Positions 1-11,738 of a stretch of 64,000 bases of DNA are shown here, piece by piece. The first letter of the stretch is position 1, and each line of letters opens with the position of its first letter. A program made the position numbers and the translations under genes. The stretch covers positions 1 to 64,000 of the forward strand of contig JAGPNK010000001.1 of the NCBI GenBank assembly GCA_020746835.1, read 5' to 3'. The notes beneath the pieces are model-generated. The model was not told where the DNA came from, ran no database searches, and saw only the letters and a program-made list of their open reading frames with translations. This DNA comes from Stachybotrys elegans. Its lineage: Eukaryota > Ascomycota > Sordariomycetes > Hypocreales > Stachybotryaceae.

Positions 1-333
1 AGAATCCTTCTATTTATATACTATATAAACTATTTATCTTTCTAGAGTAAACTATTATAGTTCTAAAAAGGACTAGTATAATCTAGTAGGACTAATCCTT
101 TAGTCCTGTGGGTTCTTTAGTTCCAGTGGGTTATATAACAGGGTTACGTGACTTTTAAGGCTGTTGCATTATAACATACACTCCCTTACTTTCAAACCCC
201 AGGGTTCGATAGCTCTCTTATAAAGCCTATATCTCGTACCCTGGGGTTTGGGATTTTTTTAAATTTTTTTATACTACTACCCCTACCTTTCCCTAGCCCC
301 TAGCCCTAACCTCCCGCCTTCAAACCCCCCAGA
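1..333. other. AT-rich gene-free left edge
   Basis: The first 170 bases are strongly AT-rich with many TA steps, as in DNA altered by repeat-induced point mutation. I see no coding signal. The part nearest base 333 is C-rich and forms the downstream flank of the large minus-strand gene that ends at 334. Confidence 0.5.
193..250. repeat. Inverted repeat, 13-bp perfect arms
   Basis: The arm caaaccccagggt (193-205) is the exact reverse complement of 238-250, with a 32-base spacer. It lies about 80 bases past the stop of the large minus-strand gene. It could be the tip of a degraded transposable element or an RNA hairpin near the 3' end. The sequence does not decide between these. Confidence 0.5.
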
Positions 334-3300
334 CTATCCTCTAGGTTGAGCCGCTTCCTCATCAGTGCGTTTATAAGCCTTACTATGCCCGGGAATAATC
401 TGGTGGTCCTCAGGGTGCCGATTAGTATCCTTGGCTGTTAATCCGTCCGAACCAGTCTCCCGTGATTGCCCGATCTGTTTCTTTATAAATTGTTTCGCGC
501 TGTTCCATGTTGAAGTGCAAGACGTGGATACAGCGCTCCCGATGGCCCGCAGACGGCGCTTGATACAGCCTAAGGAGAGAGCAATTATGAATGTAAAGAC
601 TAAAAAGCCGAACAATAAACCTAGAAATTCCCCCAACCCAACATATGTGGGCAAAATCTCATGCTGAACGCTAAATAGAGCCTGGGATGTATGAGAACAG
701 TTGTTACCATTGGGATGTGAACGGAAGACTTACCGCTGCGAAGCTCAGCGGCAGATATGCGACGGTCATCCACGTAAGTAGGCCGATATTCTCGTTCTGT
801 TCGATACTGACGACGGATCCCATCTGTGGCAAATACCCATGTTAATCGGTATTACTAGCGTCTCCGCTGTATGGTTTTACTCACTCCCTCTCGCAGTCTC
901 GCGCCTTGGGAGATTCTCTCATTGATTGCTTCATGGGCATTCTTCAACCGACTGTATCTCTTGTTGAACTCTTCCCATATCTGATCGCTTTCTCTTTTCA
1001 GTCCCAGAGGGCGGAGCTCACGGCCCTGAAAGCGGGTTTGTCAGCTGGGGAGGGTGATAATCGGCGCATCGAGAGGGGAAGTACTTACCCACTCTATAGT
1101 GGACTTCATGCTTGTCCTTGCATCTTCAACCTTTTCTATGGCGCTCTTAAGCTTCAGATGAAAGATACGAAGCGCCTGTAGGCCCCAGAGCATGTCCTTC
1201 ATCTTCTTGACGAGAGCGTCCGAAGCCATCCATGGCATTCCCTTGAGTAGCACATTTCTCTAGAGAGGAATTAGCATTGTCAACACTAATACTACCATGG
1301 CCGCTCTCACCTGCAATCCCATGATCTGGTCAAGCTCCCTCATGAACCGCTCACACTCCAGCGACAAGCTGCGACAGATCTCGCCCAACAGATAGATGAA
1401 GACCAGGGCTCTCCCCGTGTACTGCTGGTGGATGAAATTCTGCAGAATCTTCTGGGCCTCCGCAGCGTATCGGGCCATCATCCTATCGTCCATCAAGTCG
1501 CACACCAAAGAGCAAGTCCAATATCTCCCCATGCCATCGCCCGTGATGACTAGCGATATTGCCTGTTCGCTGATGCTCGAGATCAGGTGGCGTTCTGGAT
1601 CGCTGCCCCCCTTGACTCGCAAATCTTTGACCGACACGGGTGGGCACGGGTACCCCTCCCCGGGACCGGTCGCCTCTGTGTCACCTTCGTCGCTCGAGTC
1701 CCAGTCTTCCTCTTCCTCCTCATTTCCATTCGCCCTTTTTGCCTCTTCCTTCCCCTTTTCCAGTTTCTCCCTTCCCAGTTTCTCCCTTTCCAGTTTCTCC
1801 GTTTTCAGGTTCTCAGCCTCGGTCTCGCTTATCTTGCTCTCAAGCTCGCTCTGCGGACGCCAGTGCGCAAGGGTGATGCTAGTAAGCCACATGTCGTCTG
1901 TTGTGCCGGCCGATTTGGAGTCGTCAAAGTGTGAGAGGGTGCCGAGATGGTCGTCTAAGGTGTCGATACCCTCGGGATGCCATATGTAAACTGCAGCTTG
2001 GAGGGCAACTGGCGGCATGCTCTTGGCGAGGCTTTAAACATGTCCGAGTTAGTGTGAAACGCGAAGAGGCATTCTCAGGGATGCTCACATGATGCGATAC
2101 TTGGTACCGAGGTCAACAAACTAAAAGGAGACAATATGTTAATGTCGTCGCATCATCTGTGGGAATACGTAGTGTAGGACTCACACTATCATGGAGGACC
2201 CGAAACAGAGAAGTCCTATACCGTTCGAGAAAATCCTTTCTCGAGGGCTCAGAGGCGCCCAGGAAGCGTTTCTGATCTGCCGTAAGATTGAGACCGGGAA
2301 ATTTGTTCATGTCCTTTATTCCAAGGAAGAAGAGATCCCATAACTCCTGCCGATGATTCAAGACACTGTCTAGATTTGACTCTGTCGCGGTATTCTTTAT
2401 GCCATCACAAACATTCCACCGACAGAATGCTCGTCCACGGGCCGATGAGATGACGACTTCAGGGATTTCTGGGGTGCCGCTCAGAGCGTAGTCAATGCAG
2501 CTTACCCACCGGAGATTCTCTGCCGGCAGACGGCTCCTGATCTCTTCGAGAGTCCAGTGGGGTTCCTGTAAATAGTTGCCGCTTATTAGCTTTTTGAGAT
2601 GAGGACGCAACTTGATCTCCTTGGTATGCTTCAGCTGATAGATATCCGGTGTGTCTTCAAGGGATTGCACGCTGCTGTCAGCATGATATCGCAGCCCAGG
2701 ACGTCTTTTCTTCCAATTGAAGCCCTCCATGTCGGCAGGCTTTTGGCCTCGCCATATTCGATCGACCAGTTTAATAATCTGTTTTTGCATCTGTTCCGGC
2801 TGTTGCCCAGCGATGGCCGTCTTTTGTGTCTTCAGAGGTGCTTTTGGGGCGTCTACCCTGGTCTTAGGGGCATCACTGGCATCTACGCTGCTGTCCTTCA
2901 GTTGAATGGGGGAGGTCCCAGTGGGGGCACCACTGGCATCTGCAATACTCTCATTCAGTTGAATGTCGGAGGTCCCAGCAGGTGCACCACTGGCATCTGC
3001 GCTGCTCTCCTTCAGTTGAATGTCAGAGGTCCCAGCGGTGGTATATCTCTTCAGAGTCTTGGCGGCAATGATTGAAGACGTTGTGAGATCCCACCATAGG
3101 CCAACTAACCCAGCAAGACTGTGGTCCCACGATGGAATAAAGGTGTGGTCGGCAAGGAGGAACTCCCCACATGCCTTCATGCATTCCGTGTCGGACGGAG
3201 CCGGCGCTACGTCGAGATTGACTACCAACTCAATGTTAGCACACGCTTTTACCAAGCTCAAGATGGCTGAGAGTAAAGGAGATGGGTGGCTACCAGGCAG

Positions 3301-5785
3301 ATGATGGCCTAGGCACGACAGCTCCCATGGTGCTGGCCGTGGTATCGCTGACTTGACGCTATGAGACGCGTCCCATCTCTGGATGTCTGGAGCGCCAAGC
3401 TCCACCTTTTCTGTGTCCCTTCGAGCTCTGACGAGTTCTTTTATATATTCTAGACATGGTAAGGCACCATCAGGTGTCACTGCATCCTCTGCCCCGATCT
3501 CTGGGCCCAAAGATGCAATATTAGCGATCTCATGCCCGATGTTCTGGCCAATGAAACGCCCCTGGCCGTAAAGACGCAATGCCTTCCCAGCTTTTGCACG
3601 CCAGTGATCAGACAGCTGCTTGTGGTTTGGGAATTTGGATGATTTGTCTGCGGTCTTTAGTTCCGATGTCCCGGGGCGCGAGGTGTTGTGAATGTCGATG
3701 CCAAGATTTTTGGCAATCTCCATGATGCAATGGCTGTGATACCATCGGAGAATACAGCCAAGCGCATCATCCGAGGCTACAGTGTCAGCTTTGCTGTCTG
3801 AATTGCTCAACCCAGCGAGGAATTCCACCTGAATCTGTAATGATTTGGCTTCATCAGTCTTGACGAGGTCGCAGACAAAAGGGGCGTTCCTCATCATGTA
3901 CCATATGATTAAGGTACAGTAGAACTTGTGTTGGCTGTGGACGCCATCATATTTGAGGGCCACAAGCCATTCTAGACATGCCGCCGATGGTCTTCGCGAC
4001 CATCGGCAGTTGACCGATACTCTCTCATCCCGCCACGCCGGATTGTCATCAGTCAGAGTCGGGATAAGCCACAGCATCCACGCGAACATGCCACTGAGCT
4101 TCTTTTTGAGGTCTTCGATGTATTCGCGCTTCATGATTTCGAAGCGGCCTTGCAAGACTTTCCCTTCCAGACGGTGAGGACAGGGAGCGTTGGACACGAT
4201 ATCGTAAGCTTTAATGATGAGCCGGATGTGCCACCTAGATTGGCGCGTTAGATTTCCTTTTTTTATTAAAAAAGGCTAGCAGGAGACTTACAGAGCGCTT
4301 GAAAGATCTACCAACTGGCACGTGACGATATTCTGGATTAGTGCGATGGGTGTGACATTGGCTGGTTTCCATGTCTCCCCGGGCTCCGACACCGAGACTG
4401 GCACAGTTAACACTCCCAGAACCTCCTCGAGACATCTCCCGACCGTGTTGAGGCAGAAGGATGCTGAGTCGCCTTCGCTCGGCTTCGGGGTTTCGCCCAG
4501 TACCAACGACCACAGCCTATACGGAGCCGTCCACGGCTCCCGCTCGGCTACGGCGTAGTCCCAGACTCCGAGGTCGTTGGTTAAGACACCAGGGTCAATG
4601 TCCTCTGTTCGTGGCACGTGGATTTCCTCAGAGTCGCGTTTGGGGATGAGCGAGAAAGTTGCAATGATGTTGACTGGTCTCGTCCACGTCATATCCAGAC
4701 AGTGTTCTGCGTATAATGGTAACCCACGCTGGAGGGAATCGGCTTTGTTGTCGTCATCATCAATATGTGTGTTCCCCTCCTTGGGAAATTCTTTCGTTTT
4801 GAGAGGAGTCGGCTTCCCGTCAACCCAAAGATGAACTTCAAGCCGACAGCCATGGCTCTCGTCTTCACATGACAAACTGCCGTCGTCATCACGACCTCCG
4901 GAACACGATTTGTCGACACAGCAAGCGCGGAAAGTTTCCGAGAGGCCAGTTGGAGTTATATATTGCGTCTCTGTGCCGCGTCTGCTAACGGGGATGCGCG
5001 GTGGCTGTTCGGACGCAGGTTTAGCAACACAGGTATTAGCGCAGCCCATTCGGATTATTCCTCCGATTTGAATGGTAACTTTTTGAATTCGTCAGTTGGA
5101 CATCGCTCTGATAGCAGAACCATCTTCAAGACCTACTAGGCCACGGCGATTTACCACCATCCACAACAGGAGAGGTTTCGGAACTGGTTGGCGTTTCCAA
5201 AAACTGGCATGGGGTAATACGGAGGACTTGGTATAAAGTCCCCTTCTTGACGAAAGAGCAGACAGACTGATGGCCAAAGACGGTGGATTTGGACGGTGTC
5301 TGCGATGTATCTTGCCGGATTAAATTGAAGCGCGTATAAGGCCATCGCATGTTGATGAGGCTCTGGACAGCCGGTTCGAGCGCATACCGCGAGTCTTTCT
5401 TAGTCTTCAAGCCAAAAGGGCCACGATCATTCTCCCGCTGGGCTCGCGCCAGGATCGAATCAGGGCTATCGGGGAAGTCGCCTCGAACAAAGATGACGCC
5501 ACACTCGTCGTTTGGGGCTGTCATCTGCAAGAGTTCGTGCCAGGCGCTGACCGATCCGGTCACGCCATCCCGACCAAAATCTAACGATTTGGTAGGTGTA
5601 GCGTTCATATGGTTAAGGGGCATGGCGCAATTGTCGCCGACAATGTTCTCGAGCCATGCAAAGGCCGTTTTGGGGTTTTGAGCACTTTCGATAGGTTAGC
5701 AAAAGCAACTCTTACCTTGCAATAAAGGCCATACTCACGCGCCATCTTCTTCCTCAGTTTGAGGCGGCACGTTTGCCCCTGCCAT
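334..5785 (-). CDS. Large uncharacterised protein with C-terminal CorA-like transmembrane domain
   Basis: I assembled ten exons (5785-5739, 5684-5155, 5078-4292, 4234-2185, 2120-2089, 2031-1311, 1259-1089, 1025-885, 823-734, 681-334). They join in phase to give 1,638 residues; an in-frame ATG at 5812 would add nine. The N-terminal half matches no family I know but reads as coding throughout, for example IQIGGIIRMGCANT across one junction. Three 19-residue repeats follow at about 853-910, then a charged EKLxREKL helix. The last 150 residues carry a coiled stretch, the segment IGLLTWMTVAYLPLSFAAAL and a second long hydrophobic helix. This helix pair resembles the end of CorA-type Mg2+ channels, as found on many fungal proteins of unknown role. 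The GMN signature of true CorA is not visible, so ion transport is unproven. A membrane location is inferred. Confidence 0.75.
2863..3033 (-). repeat. Three tandem 57-bp coding repeats
   Basis: Inside the large exon, three consecutive 57-base units encode 19-residue repeats: GTSDIQLKESSADASGAPA, GTSDIQLNESIADASGAPT and GTSPIQLKDSSVDASDAPK. The units are rich in Ser, Ala and Pro and look like a disordered linker. Such arrays often vary in copy number between strains. Confidence 0.85.
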
Positions 5786-5812
5786 TGTCTCTCTTAACAC
5801 TGTAAAGTTCAT

Positions 5813-6319
5813 GTTGTGGATAGGAAATATTCCAACTAGCAAGCAATAGTTTGTATAGGGTGCATTGGAGAGAAGAACACAGGTTCGGTGCAGTTCTGGA
5901 TTACAAAAAGATTCGAGAAATCTAATTAGATGAGAATCTGCCCTTTTCTATAATTTTCACATAACGCTAAGTTCTAGGTGTCTTGCTTTTAATGACCCTC
6001 CCGTCGCAACCACACAATCCAACATTAAACCAAAATGAGGGTGGTATGATTTAAGTGTTGTGAAGAGTGGGGAGTGCGAAGAGACTAGGATTGCCATAGC
6101 TGTCTCTAGTCGTATCACATGTCAATCTGCGGCATGTTCCAGGTGTATTTGGTTTGAGGACCCTTCGAGTAAGATATTCAAGCCACTGACATTACTAACT
6201 AATCGTCGTTCCGAATACAGCGTGGCGATAACATTAATCAGACTTATTCTATACGCCGCATCATATGATAACAAAGACTAATAATATAGAAGAATCAGGC
6301 CATAGCTTACACACCACCC
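5813..6319. other. AT-rich intergenic stretch
   Basis: This is the promoter side of the large minus-strand gene, followed by AT-rich sequence with scattered stop codons in every frame. A 73-codon plus-strand open frame at 6060 shows no recognisable protein and is probably chance. I see no gene. Confidence 0.5.
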
Positions 6320-6572
6320 TATCCCTTTGAGTGCGGTAAAGCAGCAAGCTTGTATTCGTTCCACGCCTGCTAAATCAGCCCCCACGTACATAAAGAGGAC
6401 ATTTGCTGAAGGTCTAACTACTAAGCAAAGAAGGTACCCTAACTGTAGCGAGAAATACTTACATTTCTAGACGGAGAGCTCTATATCTATAAGTATTTTC
6501 TGTTTTAGGCTAGTCATTGGCTTATATCCTTGCAAGTGACTGGGTTGCTGCTTTACTGCACTTAAAGGGATA
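6320..6572. mobile_element. MITE-like element with 28-bp terminal inverted repeats
   Basis: The left end (6320-6347) starts tatccctttgagtgcggtaa and is mirrored by the reverse complement of 6545-6572, with 26 of 28 bases matching. Both differences are G/A transitions, as expected from repeat-induced point mutation. The outermost bases are TA on both sides, which could be the TA target duplication of a Tc1/mariner-type insertion. The 253-bp length and lack of coding capacity fit a non-autonomous miniature element. Confidence 0.6.
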
Positions 6573-6814
6573 TCCTTATCTCTTAGATAGTCATAAGGTG
6601 CACCCTCTAATAACGGACATGGATCTGGTCTAATTAAATCCAGGAAAAAGACTATAATATTGTCTAGCTAGTAAATTAGCCGATGGTAGAAGTCCTAGCA
6701 TTCCTGTGTATTATATAGCGTAATATCATACTGTCTATAACGCTACGGCGTCCTTGTACCTACGGAATTTGCCCCCTGCCTTGTCGTCTTAACCCCCCGC
6801 CTTGGGGGCATCCG

Positions 6815-6848
6815 GGCGTCTAAGGGCTTCCGGGGTTCCTTAGACGCC
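6815..6848. repeat. Perfect 11-bp hairpin upstream of the protease gene
   Basis: ggcgtctaagg (6815-6825) pairs exactly with ccttagacgcc (6838-6848) across a 12-base loop. It lies about 50 bases upstream of the probable TATA box of the subtilase gene. It could be a binding site for a dimeric regulator or a remnant of another repeat. Confidence 0.5.
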
Positions 6849-6898
6849 AGATTTAACAATGTCCGTAGCCGGGGCCCAATTTGGATGCCTTTGTATGC

Positions 6899-6905
6899 TA
6901 TATAT
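6899..6905 (+). promoter_or_regulatory. Probable TATA box of the subtilase gene
   Basis: The motif tatatat lies about 113 bases before the chosen ATG. The downstream leader is rich in pyrimidines, typical of strongly expressed fungal secreted-enzyme genes. It is assigned by position only. Confidence 0.4.
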
Positions 6906-7017
6906 CTACTTCTTCTTTCCGATTTAAAACCCCTCACAATCTCCATTCGCAATCAGGGTGCAGCACCATCCTGTCTACGGCTGCACTCATTGGGCTTAGC
7001 CAGCTGGACCAAGTACA

Positions 7018-10000
7018 ATGCATCTCAAGACCCTGATGCTCTGCGCCAGCAGCGCCCTGGCTCTGCACCACCGCCATGCTGAGGACGTCTATCCAGAGTC
7101 AAGCGGCTACATCATTGAGTACTCACATGTGCGGCTCCCCCATACCCTACCAAACAGAAGCTGACATGACCCAGGACGCAGCGAGCCGCCGCCAGCAGCT
7201 GCAGAGCATGCCCGGAATCGAAGTCGTACGGACCTTTGAGAGCCGCGTCTTCACCGGCCTCAGCGTAAAGACCTCTCAGCACACCGCCGAGGAGCTGCGC
7301 AATCTGCCGGGCGTAGTCGGGATCTGGCCGAATGGGTATGCCTATCCCGCGCCCATCGAGACGGTAGAGGTTGCCCGGCAGGACTTCCAGGCCAATTGGA
7401 CGACGCATGCATCAACCGGGGTGGACAAGCTCCATAACCTGGGCATCTACGGGAAGGGTGTCAAGATTGGTGTCGTGGACTCGGGGATATATTACAATCA
7501 TCCTGCGGTAGGCTTCTATTTAGTGTTTTTGAGTATCAATGCTGATGAGGTCAGCTCGGAGGTGGTTTCGGTCCTGGATTCAAGGTAGAAGGTGGTTGGG
7601 ACTTGGTTGGAGACAATGGTGGGTTATCCCAGCATGAGAAGCCAGTGAGAGGCACTGACATGAGTTCAGAATTTCCCGAAGGCCCTCGAGAGCCAGATGA
7701 TGATCCCATTGATATCGGCGGGCATGGAACGCATGTTTCGGGCCTCCTTGCCGGCCAGAACGAGCAGTAAGTCGGCCACGACAGTCATGTGCCATGTTGA
7801 CCCTCTATAGCTGGCAGGGCGTTGCTCCCGAGGCAACTCTCTATTCTTATAAAGTATTCAACGGCGAGGTACGCAGACTGTCCCCCACACAAACCAAGCC
7901 TCTAACCATTCAGAGCGCTTCAACATACGATGTCATCATCGAAGCATTCCTCCAGGCCTATGAAGACGGCGTAAGCACTCCTCTGTATCGATAATGCTCA
8001 AGCTCACATATCAGATGGACATCATCACAGCAAGCATCATCGGCAACAGCGGATGGTCAGAGCACCCCTGGGCCGTAGTCGCCTCGCGCCTCGTTGAAGA
8101 GGGCGTCGTCGTCACCATAGCCGCCGGCAACGCTGGCACTCTGGGCCCCTTCTGGGGCGACAGCGGTGCGTCGGGGGGGACGTCCTCGCAGTTGCCTCTG
8201 TCGACGCCGATTCCTACCCGCTCGTGCCCTTCTCGACGACCTTGACGCTTGACGGAGTGTCCAATGATACGATCAACGGGTATACCCGAGGGACCAACTA
8301 CTTCCCCCCGAGTGTGAGGGACTGGCCCGTCCTGGCACTGGACCTGAACTCGAGCATAGTCGGCGAGGCATGCCAGGCGCTTCCGGAATCCACGCCCGAC
8401 CTCGGCGACGTCGTCACGCTCGTCCGTCGGGGCGGCTGCTCCTACACCATCAAGCAAACAAACCTCGAAGCCGCAGGTGCGCAGTTCATCATCTTCTACA
8501 ACGACGTCACCGAGCTCCTCGCGCCCACGACATCCAGCAACCAGAGCACGCTCGCCCTAGTCACCGCCGAAACAGGCCACGCCATGATTGAGGCGCTCTC
8601 GCGCGGCGTCAATGTCACGGTGGACTTTTCACTCAACCCCGAGGCCGTGATTGGCGTCGAGTACCAGACGGCGGGTAAACCCTCGTATTTTTCTTCCTGG
8701 GGCGCTCTGTGGGATTTGCATCTGAAGCCAGACATTGCTGCGCCGGGCGGCAACATCTACAGCACATGGATCAATGGCTTGTTCACCGTTCAGAGCGGTA
8801 CGTCTATGGCGTGTCCATATGTGGCGGGAGTCGCAGCGCTGTGGATCAGCGTCCACGGCGGTCGTGAGACGCACGGAAAGGGCTTCGCAAAGATGCTTCA
8901 TCAACGCATCGCCTCGAGCGGCATCTCACTCCCCTGGGCTGGGTATCCCGACCCCAGCGCTGAGCCGACAACCCTGATGGCGCCTCCAGCGCAGGTAGGC
9001 ACAGGTCTCATTGACGCTTGGAAGGTGTTGCAGTATAGCACGAGGTTGGAGTTTGAAAGTATGGCTCTTAATGAGACGAAGTACTTCCAAAGCGCCCACA
9101 ACGTTACAATCTTCAATGAGGGGTCGGAGGATGTGGTTTATACGCTGTCCGTTGAGCATGGGGCAGGCATCGAAGCTGTTGGTTGGTTCCGGAGACCAGC
9201 TACAGGTGTATATTCCAAACGCCTCAAGACGCTGATAGAGGTCGACCCTATTCCTCTCGAAGTGGGCGTCAAGGTTCCTTGCCCCATCGTCATTCCGGCC
9301 GGAGAGAGCGCAACCGTCACGTAAGTCGCATCCTCTCGAACAACTTGAACAGATAACTCAACTATGACAGAGTCCGATTTGAGAACCCCGAAGCGCAGGG
9401 CTGGAACGCATCCGCCCTTCCCACGTACGGCGGCAAGGTGCTGCTTCGCGGGAGCAACGGGGAGCAGCTGGCCGTGCCCTTCTTTGGCGTTGCCTCGGAC
9501 CTGCGACGCGAGCTTGACCCCGTCACAGTGCCCGGCTTTCCGACGATCGTCTCGGGACCCGGCAATATCCCCATTGCCAACGACTCTTCCTTCTCCTTCG
9601 ACCTGAGCCTCGAGCAGCAGGGTTACCCCCGCCTCACCAACAACCTCATCTGGGGAACGCGCGAGGTCCGCTGGGACATTTTCGAATCAGGCTGGTCCGA
9701 GTCCCGATGGACTTACCCGCCTACCGTGGGAGAAGACGGATACATCGGTTCCGCGACGAGCTGGACGCGCAGCGTCTACCAAGCGCCCTTTGATCCGGCC
9801 GTCGACGACGCTGAGGATGTCGTTCCGTTCCCCATGGTCGACCTGACTCGCAATGCGCCCACGAACGCAGGCACAGGGTATTTCTGGCTGGGCGGGTTGG
9901 CCAACGGCACGCAGATTGGTAGCGGGAGCTATATGATGCGCATTGCGAGTCTGAAGCCATGGGGCGATCCGACTGTGAGCGATGATTGGGAGGTGTACAT

Positions 10001-10034
10001 GTCAGAGATGGAGGTGAGACGTAACATTGGCTAG
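7018..10034 (+). CDS. Secreted subtilisin-like serine protease (S8) with an apparent frameshift
   Basis: Eight exons (7018-7128, 7175-7507, 7555-7618, 7670-7766, 7811-7868, 7914-7970, 8015-9320, 9371-10034) give a protein of about 896 residues. The N-terminus is a signal peptide (MHLKTLMLCASSALAL), followed by an I9-type propeptide. The catalytic triad is visible: Asp in VVDSGI, His in GGHGTHV and Ser in SGTSMACP, with the oxyanion Asn in AAGN. A protease-associated domain is inserted before the Ser block, and a C-terminal Fn3/C5a-peptidase-like region follows. Expected role: extracellular protein degradation. The frame shifts by one base at a run of seven G (8173-8179), between the oxyanion region and the PA domain. 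Both sides are clearly coding and conserved, so the gene is either pseudogenised or one G is missing from the assembly. Confidence 0.85.
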
Positions 10035-10095
10035 ATATAGCAATCTTTGCCCATAGAGATCAGTAATTTCGAGGCCACTGCTGCCATTGCTGGTG

Positions 10096-11738
10096 TTAGA
10101 CAAAAGATTGTATCGTCTTGTTGGAGCTGATGACTGTGTCCATGATCTCGAGATATCTCTGCAACAAGACCTCGTTGTCGCACTGCAGATCACTCTGTAC
10201 CCAAAACGACATCACTCCCGCGCGGAACCCCTTCATGTCCCGCCTCGCCGGGTCCTTCTCTGACCTATCAATCAGCCCCAGGATGGAGCGGCGCTGCTCA
10301 TCCGTGCGTGCCTCGCAGGCCAGAACAAACAGCGGGAACAGGTGTCCGCAGCTCGGATGCTGCACGGGCACGGAATAGGCCCAGTCAACGAGGGCGTCGA
10401 TGTGCGCCGTCGCATCCCAGGGCTTCTGCGTGGCACGCACGAGGTAGATGAGCGTGCTTGTGCGGTAGAGCTCCACGGCGATGTCGCCCCCCATGTATTC
10501 GGGTGTTTTGACCGTGGGCAGCCTGGAGATTTCTTCCTGGAGGGTTTTGATGCGGTTCTGATATTCGGGTTCCCGGGCTCGGGGATCCTGTGGACCCAGG
10601 AGGCTGTCACAAACTTTGGAGAAGAGGTTGAGGACAGCGTATTGGGGCTCGGGGTATGTGAATGGCTGTCTCGTTAGTTTCAAGTACAGCAATTCCGGAC
10701 CTTGACGTACTGGTCTGGTTCGAGTCAGGGGCCGTGTGGTGGCCGGTTCAGGGGTTGCATCTGCCTCCAACGATGCCGAGCGGTGACGCCAATGCTTGAC
10801 GGAAAACCGCGACAATGCGTCATGGTAATACACCCACTCCAGGAGGGTGCTGATATCCTTCTTCTCCAGATATTGCTCCAGACGTGTCTCTTGGATGACG
10901 TCCATGGCCCCCCAGATATACCAGGGCCATTCCCCCGAGCTCTCCGAAGGGAGCATGATCTGAAACTGATCAATGGCTGTTCTTCTGATTGATAATCGGC
11001 TTACCTCGTATGTGCAGAGAAGCATGCAAGTCGCCACGTGCTGCGCCGCTTCCATGCAGTACTGATGCGTCGTCTTTACAGAGGTGGCCAGGTGCTGCAA
11101 GGCTGCGACCTTGAACTGGATGGCTTCCTGGTTCGGTCCGCTTCGGTGCAACGACGACATTGCGAGGACCGCATAGAGGAGAGCACGACCCGGTGCCGTG
11201 TCGTAGAGTGCCATGCGTAGGAGGAGGTCGCGCATGTAGTCGTTGTTCTGGCCCATCATGGTCAGCGAGAGATAGGCGGCTTGGTGAACTGGTCGCGATT
11301 AGCCTCCCTTCACATGAATGTTGTGGCGCTTACAGTAATGGACCAAGTCCATACGATTACCACCAGCGAACCAAGATTGCCTCAGCGGTTTTGAAACGTG
11401 CGAGGTGTACCGCAGTCGAGCTCCGTCCTCCATCAGCTGGTGATGCAGCTCAACATCCCGCCAAGTCGTATTGATAAAGTCGTCGCTTCCAGATTCAAGT
11501 GCCCGTTGTACTGCCGTCGACGCCACCATGGCACGCTTCCTATCGTTGGGTCGCGGCCACGACAGGCGCATGCCGTAGCCAAGACACTGACGGTTGCTGG
11601 AAGTGCATCTCTGGCAGACAGGCAGCGTTCGGTCACACTGCACCCTGCGATCTACCAACAGTCAGAAACAGCTCCAAGGTCCTCGTCGCACCAACCTTTG
11701 CAGGTCCAGCATCCCCGCCCAGTCTTTTCACTCCCCAT
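10096..11738 (-). CDS. Zn2Cys6 transcription factor
   Basis: Five exons (11738-11696, 11651-11334, 11288-11005, 10959-10711, 10665-10096) give 487 residues. The binuclear zinc cluster spans the first intron: CWTCK, then CDRTLPVCQRC and a sixth Cys at the normal spacing, close to the N-terminus. The rest is the helical middle region of fungal-specific regulators (for example SSGEWPWYIWGAMDV). Two of the four introns are 45 bases, in frame and without stops, so a naive model would translate them; their donors (GTAAGC, GTACGT), an ACTAAC branch site in one and CAG acceptors argue for splicing. The gene is divergent from the NmrA-like gene (383 bases between starts) and ends 61 bases from the end of the protease gene. 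The target is unknown. Confidence 0.85.

Noticed and set aside
285..320. CCCTAA/CCCCTAGCCC words resembling telomere repeats
   Set aside because: Only one CCCTAA unit is present, in a degenerate C-rich tract with no array; the gene next to it continues normally.
5079..5154. Boundary between two separate minus-strand genes (start at MGCANT)
   Set aside because: A 76-base intron with GTAAAT donor, CTGAC branch and AAG acceptor joins both parts in phase and extends the strand-like sequence TIQIGGIIRMG, so one gene is more likely.
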